Below are positions 4,929-10,283 of a stretch of 10,283 nt of DNA, in pieces. Every line of letters begins with the position of its first letter. Within the stretch, counting starts at the first letter, position 1. The stretch spans positions 1 through 10,283 of the forward strand of contig JACQFM010000132.1 of NCBI GenBank assembly GCA_016200035.1. Direction: 5' to 3'. The position numbers were made by a program, and so were the translations under genes. This DNA is from Nitrososphaerota archaeon (GTDB lineage: Archaea; Thermoproteota; Nitrososphaeria; Nitrososphaerales; Nitrosopumilaceae). The notes beneath the pieces were generated by a model that ran no database searches, was not told the origin of the DNA, and saw only the letters and a program-made list of their open reading frames with translations.

Positions 4929-6083
4929 TCATGTTGGTTTTCTGAATATTATCGACTTTTTAATTTCTTCGGCTTCTCTGATAAGGCGAACAATGTCTTT
5001 TGTGTCATTGATATCAACAAGATTGAAATGGCCCATCTTTCTTTGAGGTTTTGCTTCATCTTTTTGATACATCTTCAAGTACAATCCTTCTTTTTGTTGA
5101 AGCTCTATTGGCACATATGTTCCATAGAAGACACTTGGTCCCAAGATGTTACACATTATGGTATAGTGTAATAGATCAGTTTTGCCAAGCTCAAGTCCAA
5201 GTATTGCCCTTAAATGCTGTTCAAATTGAGAAGTTGCACTTGACTGTAAGGTGTGATGACCTGAGTTATGTACCCTTGGCGCAATTTCATTTATGAGAAC
5301 CTTATCATCTTGTGTAACAAACATCTCTATCCCAAAGACACCTGCACCATGTAGCGCTTCCATTGTTTTTTTAGCAATTCTTTGCGCTTCCTCTGAAACT
5401 TTCCTATTTACCCTTGCGGGAGCTATTGTCATTTTAAGTATGTTTTCCTCATGAATATTCTCTACAATTGGATACGTAGCAATCTGTCCTTTTGTGTTTC
5501 TTGCGGCTATTACAGATACTTCCATTTGAAAATTAACTATCTTTTCTAGCATCAACCATCTGCCACGAAATTGTTCGTAAGCTTGTAGTACCTGATCATC
5601 ATTTTCTACTCTAAAATTTCCATGTCCATCGTAAGCGTCTCTTCTTGCCTTAAGCATGGAAGGACATCCAAACAATTTGATCTTTTCCTTAAGATCTGCA
5701 ATAGATTCAACAGATACAAAATCTGCTACAGGAATCTGATTCTCACGCAGAAATTTTTTTTGTAAATATTTGTCTTGAATAATCCTGAGCGTTGAAGGTG
5801 ATGGGTTTATAACAACGGTGCCGTTTAAAGACTCCAATACTTCACTGTTTCCTGATTCAATTTCATATGTCACTATATCTGATTGCAATGAGAGTTCTAC
5901 AATTGCATTTTTGTCTTTAAAATCAGCAATGATTTGTTTTGCGCCAACTTTTGTGGCCGGGCAGTTTTCTGTCGGATCCAATACTATGACATCTGAAATA
6001 TGTTCTGGCATTTTCTTTGCCGCTTCTGTGAGCATCATGCCTAACTGCCCACCCCCGATTATGCCTAGAACTTTTGACAACAA
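4929..6083 (-). CDS. purK: N5-CAIR synthetase (ATP-grasp)
   Basis: ATP- and bicarbonate-dependent conversion of aminoimidazole ribonucleotide to N5-CAIR, which PurE then rearranges. Over 384 residues it has the N-terminal GIIGGGQLGMM (7-17) and an ATP-grasp domain with KARRDAYDGHGN (145-156). It also has the metal-binding INEIAPRVHNSGHHT (264-278) and the C-terminal PQRKMGHF (346-353). The start is one of two successive TTG codons (6083 or 6080); no in-frame ATG precedes the glycine-rich motif. AAAAGGA about 7 bases upstream of 6083 could serve as ribosome-binding site. PurK and PurE are separated by the 74-residue gene and its promoter. The gene is divergent from the KaiC-like gene across a region rich in repeats. 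Confidence 0.96.
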   Translation of the reverse strand: MLSKVLGIIGGGQLGMMLTEAAKKMPEHISDVIVLDPTENCPATKVGAKQIIADFKDKNAIVELSLQSDIVTYEIESGNSEVLESLNGTVVINPSPSTLRIIQDKYLQKKFLRENQIPVADFVSVESIADLKEKIKLFGCPSMLKARRDAYDGHGNFRVENDDQVLQAYEQFRGRWLMLEKIVNFQMEVSVIAARNTKGQIATYPIVENIHEENILKMTIAPARVNRKVSEEAQRIAKKTMEALHGAGVFGIEMFVTQDDKVLINEIAPRVHNSGHHTLQSSATSQFEQHLRAILGLELGKTDLLHYTIMCNILGPSVFYGTYVPIELQQKEGLYLKMYQKDEAKPQRKMGHFNLVDINDTKDIVRLIREAEEIKKSIIFRKPT

Positions 6084-6197
6084 ACATCTGTCCTTTTATC
6101 TTTTAAAAATAGTTAGCTTTCAGTCCTGTAAAAAGTCCATTTTTATCATAAGACTTCAATTGTGGTAAAACCCCCATCCAAAAATGGAAATGATTAA

Positions 6198-6225
6198 TTT
6201 TTAGGCACAAATTTATTGCCAAAAA
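6198..6225. repeat. Bulged dyad between the two perfect repeats
   Basis: TTTTTAGGCA (6198-6207) pairs with TGCCAAAAA (6217-6225) if one A is bulged, with a 9-base loop. Its centre, near 6212, is almost exactly midway between the two perfect CCAAAAATGG copies. It may be a second operator type or a DNA-bending element. Confidence 0.35.
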
Positions 6226-6271
6226 CTGTATTTCCAAAAATGGAAACAGTCTTTTAAAAATTGTTACTAGT

Positions 6272-6281
6272 CTTTAAATAT
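6272..6281 (+). promoter_or_regulatory. TATA-like box of the KaiC-like gene
   Basis: CTTTAAATAT, centred about 29 bases before the ATG at 6306. It supports a start at 6306 rather than the upstream TTG at 6261, which would precede the box. Confidence 0.5.
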
Positions 6282-6305
6282 GTTTTTGAGCCATTTTTGT
6301 GTATT

Positions 6306-7043
6306 ATGGATGAAGCCCCCATGAAGATTAGAACCGGAATTCCTGGACTTGATTCAATAATCTCAGGAGGATTTAGAGAGGGCAGGACCATCGTCTTGTC
6401 AGGCCCACCAGGAGCTGGAAAGACTACTTTTGGGATGCAGTTTCTTTACTCTGGCGCTAAGGATTTTGATGAACCTGGAGTTTTTGTTACTTTATCTGAG
6501 AGTCCAAATGAAATTAAATCAGATTTTAAGGTATATGGATGGAATGTTCAAAAACTCATAGACGAAGGTAAGCTACTGATAATTGATGCAAGGCCGTTTA
6601 AGATGGAAGAAGGTTTTATTGCACTTGATGAATCCCTGTACCGCGGAGAATCAGTACCGTTTATGCACTTGACGCAGTTAATTCTTAGTAGCATTAAACG
6701 AATAGAAGCAAAACGTCTAGTTGTTGATTCACTCACGGTACTTAACATGCAGTATACTAACAAATTTTATGCAAGACAAGGTCTGCAGGGTATGATTCAC
6801 GCTTTGGAAGATCAACGCTGTACATCACTTCTTATTTCAGAGGATGCAGAATCAGAAAAGACACCTACAGAATGGTATGTTGCCTCTGGAATTATTACGC
6901 TTAATTACATTCGGAGAGAAGACACTATGGAAAGAACAATACAGGTGTTAAAGATGCGTGGAGTTCGTCACAGTGAACAAATCCATCCAATAAAACTTGG
7001 TGATACTGGATTGCAGTTATTGCATCCTAGGCTGACGCCGTAA
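6306..7043 (+). CDS. Single-domain KaiC-like RecA-fold ATPase
   Basis: A 245-residue KaiC-family ATPase with one domain, unlike the two-domain cyanobacterial clock KaiC. From the preferred ATG at 6306 it has TGIPGLDSIISGG (10-22) and Walker A GPPGAGKTT (33-41). It also has YGWN...DEGKLLIIDARP (77-97), Walker B RLVVDSLT with D141, and the C-terminal KMRGVRH (216-222). At the KaiC catalytic glutamate pair the sequence reads LSES, so the first glutamate is serine (S64) and only E65 remains; ATPase chemistry may be altered. The frame is open upstream to a TTG at 6261, but the TATA box favours 6306; the ATG at 6321 is also possible. In archaea such proteins are linked to signalling or regulation; the role here is not known. 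It is convergent with a TrmB-like regulator, 2 bases apart. Confidence 0.9.
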   Translation: MDEAPMKIRTGIPGLDSIISGGFREGRTIVLSGPPGAGKTTFGMQFLYSGAKDFDEPGVFVTLSESPNEIKSDFKVYGWNVQKLIDEGKLLIIDARPFKMEEGFIALDESLYRGESVPFMHLTQLILSSIKRIEAKRLVVDSLTVLNMQYTNKFYARQGLQGMIHALEDQRCTSLLISEDAESEKTPTEWYVASGIITLNYIRREDTMERTIQVLKMRGVRHSEQIHPIKLGDTGLQLLHPRLTP

Positions 7044-7045
7044 CT

Positions 7046-7927
7046 TTATAGGTATATGCTTTTAGATTTTGACCAAGTTTGGTTAAATAACAGCTTCATA
7101 GAGTGAATCATTGCACTAGAGTCAGTCCACATTGCCGTTAATTGCTGTGTGGTATGACTTGCATTTTTTGTAAAGAAAAGCAATTCATCACTGTCCTTTG
7201 TAATGAAGCAAAGATTATCATTAATACCATCATGGAGTCTTCGAACCTTGGCTCTATCAATATCATCAAAAATATACATCGTCCTATCTGAAGCAGACGT
7301 AAGAAGTTTTAGATCAATTTTTGAATTATCTAATGGTGCAAAGAAATCCGAGTGGTAGAATTTCAAAAAATCTTTTTCCGAACCTAAAACAAAAAATTCC
7401 TTTTTAGCGTTGTTGATCATCTCTTTCATCTTGCCATGAATCTGGTTTGTTCCTTGGAGCATCTGCAACTTGTCTTCTTTTGCTTCGTTTTCCTCAGCAT
7501 GAAAATCTGGTATGTTATTCCATAATTGCACAAGATCTTTTTCTTGTTTTTCTAATGTGTTGACCCGTTCTTTTTCTGCGTTTACTAGTATCCAAATCGC
7601 TTTTTCTAATGGTAAGGCTGCAAACCTGATAGGATGTTGAAACGTTGCTGACACAATTCCCTTGTTTTGAAGGGTAGTAAGCAGATGATAGGTTTCAGTT
7701 CTAGGTAACTTTAATGCCTTACATACTTCAGGCGCCGTCTTAGAACCGTATTTGCCTAAAAATATGTATACTTTGGATTGATTTGAAGTAAGGCCAAATT
7801 TTGCCAGTTCATACTTTACTTTGTCAAGTGATACCCTGTAATCGTAATTTTTTGAATCAGAGTTTGTGTCAAAGACCGAAAGTTGTATTGGTTCATCCTT
7901 CATTTCGTTTTGCTCCGGAGGTTGCAT
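7046..7927 (-). CDS. TrmB-like transcriptional regulator
   Basis: A 293-residue regulator. Residues about 35-105 form a winged helix (AKFGLTSNQSKVYIFLGKYG, then PRTETYHLLTTLQNKGIV), the TrmB-type DNA-binding domain. A charged helix or coiled coil follows (107-136) for dimerisation. Residues about 155-293 (GTNQIHGKMKEMI..., ending AMWTDSSAMIHSMKLLFNQTW) resemble the TrmB C-terminal domain related to phospholipase-D folds, which senses a ligand in some members. The ligand and targets are unknown. The TATA-like box is only about 19 bases before the ATG at 7927. The ATG at 7903 (285 residues), with GGAG nine bases before it, may therefore be the true start; either keeps all domains. It is convergent with the KaiC-like gene. 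Confidence 0.88.
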   Translation of the reverse strand: MQPPEQNEMKDEPIQLSVFDTNSDSKNYDYRVSLDKVKYELAKFGLTSNQSKVYIFLGKYGSKTAPEVCKALKLPRTETYHLLTTLQNKGIVSATFQHPIRFAALPLEKAIWILVNAEKERVNTLEKQEKDLVQLWNNIPDFHAEENEAKEDKLQMLQGTNQIHGKMKEMINNAKKEFFVLGSEKDFLKFYHSDFFAPLDNSKIDLKLLTSASDRTMYIFDDIDRAKVRRLHDGINDNLCFITKDSDELLFFTKNASHTTQQLTAMWTDSSAMIHSMKLLFNQTWSKSKSIYL

Positions 7928-7940
7928 ATCTAACCAGTTG

Positions 7941-7950
7941 GATATATTGT
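7941..7950 (-). promoter_or_regulatory. TATA-like box of the TrmB-like gene
   Basis: Minus strand ACAATATATC, centred near 7946. It predicts transcription starting near 7920, inside the longer reading frame and 17 bases before the ATG at 7903. A further A/T-rich block at about 8018-8036 could be a more distant promoter that would restore the longer frame. Confidence 0.4.
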
Positions 7951-8062
7951 AGGAAAGTTTACTAGTTTTGATCGACCTGATCGTTTTGTTGACCAGACGT
8001 ATATTCTATTCATACTATAATGATATAAATATTGTAAATTATTCAATTTTTTATGATTATTT

Positions 8063-8605
8063 TTAATGAATTTCAATTAATCTCTCATGCTCTATGCCTA
8101 CGTTGAAGATCGACTTGAATGAGAATTTGGCATTTTTTTGTGCGTCATAATGAACAAAAACGAGATCTAATGGTGACTGATAAGAGGGGAGAAAGGCAAT
8201 ACACCCAAGGTCGTTTTTTATTCCCTTTGAAATGAGACCATCGACAGATTCTTTTATTTTTTGCAAGTTTTCTGCCCTCAATTTCATGTCGTCCATGGCC
8301 TTGAAATACAGTTCTAGTTCTCCTTTTACTCCAATTCCATCAAAAACTGAGATGTTGCCAAATGAATGCCAATTCGCCCTTTTGTCTTTTTTAACAGGCT
8401 TTTTCTTTTTGGAATCTGTCGTAGTGTTCAATTTTTCTTTTAGTTCTGCTAATGAAGTATCATTGTTTGTTTCACTCCCTCTTAGTTTCTCACCAATTAT
8501 TTTGGAGTAATCTTCAGTTGCTTTCACCAAATTTCCAAGTTGACCATCTATCATTTTTTGCAATTCTTCTAGCGAACGAAATTGCATTATGCCTTTGATT
8601 GGCAT
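8063..8605 (-). CDS. Unknown protein, 180 residues
   Basis: I do not recognise this family. Residues 10-60 are a charged helical region, 63-77 are a Lys-rich linker (KKKKPVKKDKR), and 84-180 look like a mixed alpha/beta domain (NISVFDGIGVKGELELYF, a helix at 101-127, then DLGCIAFLPSYQSPLDLVFVHYD). There is no signal peptide or membrane segment, so it is probably cytoplasmic. The ATG at 8605 lies one base after the stop of the 162-residue gene (TGATATG), which suggests translational coupling. An ATG at 8587 with AAAGG just before it is an alternative start. The pairing implies that the two products act together. Confidence 0.75.
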   Translation of the reverse strand: MPIKGIMQFRSLEELQKMIDGQLGNLVKATEDYSKIIGEKLRGSETNNDTSLAELKEKLNTTTDSKKKKPVKKDKRANWHSFGNISVFDGIGVKGELELYFKAMDDMKLRAENLQKIKESVDGLISKGIKNDLGCIAFLPSYQSPLDLVFVHYDAQKNAKFSFKSIFNVGIEHERLIEIH

Positions 8606-8606
8606 A

Positions 8607-9095
8607 TCAACTTCTTATTTCTTCTATCGCTAGTGGTGAGGTTGTTTCTTTCTTACCGTTTAGCTCGTGTAGTTCCCTAAGCTGCTTTGTCGCGGCACGC
8701 AATGATGTAATTTTTTCATTCATTTGTGTGCGTTCTGATCTTATAATATTGATTATGGTTGGAATTGCATATTGTAATATACTTATAATATCATCAAGCG
8801 AAAACATATCAAGACTTTTTTGTTCAGATTTACCATTTGGTTTGATTATCAAGACATCTAGCGAACTAGAAAGTGTTATTTTTGTTTCGGTTGGTAGATT
8901 TAAAATAGTAGGATGTAAATCTACTGCAACGCCCAAAAAGTTTGTTATTACTTTGAGAGAATTGTACAGTTCATCAACTATGTTTGTTTTTTCTGTATCA
9001 AGCTCGTATAACTGTAACGCCTCATCCACAAGTGCCTCCATATATTTTAGAGGGTCAGACAACGAATTAGAGCGATTCGTAGCATCAGATGACAT
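8607..9095 (-). CDS. Unknown protein, 162 residues
   Basis: I do not recognise this family. A Ser/Asn-rich N-terminus (1-14) is followed by helices (15-55), a strand-like segment (about 70-87, TKITLSSSLDVLIIKPNG), a hydrophobic helix (98-119, FSLDDIISILQYAIPTIINI) and a charged C-terminal coiled coil (120-147). The hydrophobic helix holds aspartates and is more likely a packing helix than a membrane span. The ATG at 9095 lies about 22-24 bases after a strong TATA-like box, so it probably leads a two-gene leaderless operon with the 180-residue gene. It follows the LamG surface-protein gene on the same strand after 61 bases, but has its own promoter. Confidence 0.75.
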   Translation of the reverse strand: MSSDATNRSNSLSDPLKYMEALVDEALQLYELDTEKTNIVDELYNSLKVITNFLGVAVDLHPTILNLPTETKITLSSSLDVLIIKPNGKSEQKSLDMFSLDDIISILQYAIPTIINIIRSERTQMNEKITSLRAATKQLRELHELNGKKETTSPLAIEEIRS

Positions 9096-9110
9096 GGAAG
9101 AGTCAGGCTA

Positions 9111-9123
9111 TTTTTTATAAAAT
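9111..9123 (-). promoter_or_regulatory. TATA-like box of the 162/180 operon
   Basis: Minus strand ATTTTATAAAAAA, centred about 22-24 bases before the ATG at 9095. It is among the best TATA matches in the window and separates this operon from the upstream LamG gene. Confidence 0.55.
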
Positions 9124-9156
9124 AAGGTGCGTATGTAAGTTAATGTTACAGCCACT

Positions 9157-10283
9157 TTAGATAACTCTGACTACTCCAACGTAAATGGTCTTGAGAAAGA
9201 TTGTTCCGGTATCATCATAACCGCTGAGAAATACATACATTCTATATTTACCAGGTGTAATGTTGTTTCCTGAAGGAGAACCTGGTATATCGGTCGGTTT
9301 CGCATATGTGGCAATCTGTGTGTGAGCTGTCTTTATTAGAGGACTGTCTTGTGAACTGCTTATACTTGTTGAGTTTATTTTATTGATTATAGCACCGTAA
9401 CTGAGACTGCCATCAAGACTCGTGTAAGTTATCCTGCTGAGAAAAGATATAAACGCATTATGTGGTCCGGAATTATAAATATTGACTGTACCTGATGAAG
9501 TACCGCTGTCAAAAATATAATAGGCTGAGAATGGCGATGATGGCGAAGTGGTTTGGAGGAAACTATTACCTTTGTCTGAGATGACGCCAGTCGCATCTAT
9601 TTTCAATTTCATGCTTAGCTCCCCGTTTGTGGGATGAACATAAGTCATTTTGAATTTGAGTCGTTCATTAGAAGAAATTGTGAGGGTTGGAACCTTTGTG
9701 GTGTAATTTGCGTAGGCCCAAGCACTGTCAGGGGGGCTTGTCCATGACGCTCCAAATGTATCCTTGAAAGGCATTGCGTAACTGCTATTTGTAACAATGT
9801 TTTGTGGAGAGTTTCCATTCTGATCGACTTTGTCTATAGTAAAAGTAATCTTATGGGACTGTGGCCCAAAAGTTGTTTTATACATATCAGTTATCTGTGA
9901 TGAGGTCAGCTGATAGTTATTCCAGTGAATAATGTCATCTAGATAACCATTAAACGGATTTGTACCAGAGGAGCTGGGATCTCTTCCTATGTTCCACGTT
10001 CCAGGTGGAGTAATAGTAGAAGAACAAGAACCACTGCCAGGACAGGAATTATCAGAATCCGTGGCCTTTAATGTTCCATCAACATAAATTTGACATGTGC
10101 TTGTTCCTGTTCGTAAAGCGGCAAAGTGGTGCCAATTTCCATCGGCATAGTTTGTACCGCTTGTCTGGCAGGATCCATCTATTAGACCACTTTTTGACGA
10201 GAATCTGAATAACATATTTCCTGATGTCAAGCCTATCTCGTAAAATTTCTGATTGTCTCCCTGATCTCCCATTCTAAGAATAA
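9157..10283 (-). CDS. LamG-like surface protein, C-terminal part
   Basis: The gene is cut by the right edge: the frame is still open there (codons for ILR precede the ATG at 10272), so that ATG is not the real start. Numbering from that methionine, residues 1-136 are the later part of a LamG/concanavalin-A-like domain, with DGNWHHFAALRTG...QIYVDGTLKA (44-70), WNIGRD and NGYLDDIIHWNNYQL (108-122). Residues about 140-371 are a beta-rich, Ser/Thr/Gly-rich region of unknown family ending in VYVGVVRVI-like strands. Four NxS/T sequons (N162, N189, N300, N337) and a cysteine cluster (C35, C60, C77, C83) fit an extracellular protein. No membrane segment is visible; any signal or pilin-like N-terminus is outside the window. 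It may act in adhesion or the cell envelope. Confidence 0.85.
   Translation of the reverse strand, partial: ILRMGDQGDNQKFYEIGLTSGNMLFRFSSKSGLIDGSCQTSGTNYADGNWHHFAALRTGTSTCQIYVDGTLKATDSDNSCPGSGSCSSTITPPGTWNIGRDPSSSGTNPFNGYLDDIIHWNNYQLTSSQITDMYKTTFGPQSHKITFTIDKVDQNGNSPQNIVTNSSYAMPFKDTFGASWTSPPDSAWAYANYTTKVPTLTISSNERLKFKMTYVHPTNGELSMKLKIDATGVISDKGNSFLQTTSPSSPFSAYYIFDSGTSSGTVNIYNSGPHNAFISFLSRITYTSLDGSLSYGAIINKINSTSISSSQDSPLIKTAHTQIATYAKPTDIPGSPSGNNITPGKYRMYVFLSGYDDTGTIFLKTIYVGVVRVI

Larger units (their letters stand above)
6137..6300. repeat. Four near-copies of CCAAAAATGG
   Basis: Perfect copies lie at 6178-6187 and 6234-6243, both inside an identical 14-mer TCCAAAAATGGAAA. Reverse-orientation near-copies lie at 6137-6146 (8 of 10) and 6291-6300 (9 of 10). 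Start-to-start spacings are 41, 56 and 57 bases. The copy at 6231-6246 extends to a perfect palindrome, TTTCCA, AAAA, TGGAAA. The last copy lies between the kaiC TATA box and its ATG, as a repressor site would. No coding function fits. Confidence 0.55.

Noticed and set aside
5818..6168. Plus-strand open frame of 116 residues opposite the start of purK
   Set aside because: It is antisense to a clearly conserved purK N-terminus and has low-complexity composition with no motif.
6178..6243. CCAAAAATGG fits the eukaryotic CArG-box consensus CC(A/T)6GG
   Set aside because: MADS-box factors are not expected in archaea. The likeness comes from the short A/T core and gives no evidence about the binder.
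6261..6305. N-terminal extension of the KaiC-like protein from the TTG at 6261
   Set aside because: The TATA-like box (6272-6281) and one operator-like repeat lie within it, and the 15 residues resemble no KaiC N-terminus.
7072..7083. ACCAA, GT, TTGGT palindrome after the KaiC-like gene
   Set aside because: It encodes part of the conserved C-terminus of the TrmB-like protein, no T-run follows, and the 2-base loop is too tight for a hairpin.
7970..7983. GATCG, ACCT, GATCG direct repeat upstream of the TrmB-like gene
   Set aside because: A single pair of 5-base repeats, with no link to the promoter box and no copy elsewhere in the window.
8599..9120. 173-residue plus-strand open frame opposite the 162-residue gene
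   Set aside because: It is an antisense shadow rich in Ser, Phe and Cys. The minus-strand gene has a good promoter, an ATG start and a tightly coupled neighbour.

Overview
The window looks like a low-GC archaeal chromosome, most likely an ammonia-oxidising Thaumarchaeota/Nitrososphaerota relative. This is inferred from combined features, not from a search. Many genes have A/T-rich TATA-like boxes about 22-29 bases before the start codon, as expected for archaeal leaderless transcripts. A single-domain KaiC-like ATPase, a TrmB-like regulator and a LamG-type surface protein occur together, and many starts are TTG or GTG.

Layout from left to right. Positions 53-3741 hold a biotin block: bioB (-), a double zinc-knuckle microprotein (-), a very basic 71-residue protein (+), bioA (-) and bioD (+). 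Together bioA, bioD and bioB cover three of the four late steps of biotin synthesis (KAPA to DAPA to dethiobiotin to biotin). The first late-step enzyme, BioF, is not in the window. Positions 3857-6083 hold a purine block on the minus strand: purE, a 74-residue unknown and purK. PurK and PurE together convert AIR to CAIR by way of N5-CAIR. Positions 6306-7927 hold a KaiC-like ATPase (+) and a TrmB-like regulator (-) whose stop codons lie 2 bases apart. Positions 8063-10283 are all minus strand: a LamG-domain surface protein cut by the right edge, then two unknown genes of 162 and 180 residues separated by one base.

No gene-free stretch exceeds 300 bases. The longest is the purK/kaiC divergent region of about 220 bases, and it is the most structured non-coding DNA here. 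It has four near-copies of CCAAAAATGG, a bulged dyad between the two perfect copies, and the kaiC TATA box. Other candidate operators are a BirA-like dyad before bioB, a perfect 9-base dyad over the purE TATA box, and a split dyad in the zinc-knuckle/basic-protein divergent promoter. I found no tRNA, rRNA, CRISPR array, insertion sequence or other sign of a mobile element.

I see no clear multi-gene novel system. The best candidates for new biology are the regulatory DNA between purK and kaiC, the paired zinc-knuckle/basic microproteins inside the biotin block, and the coupled 162/180-residue gene pair.
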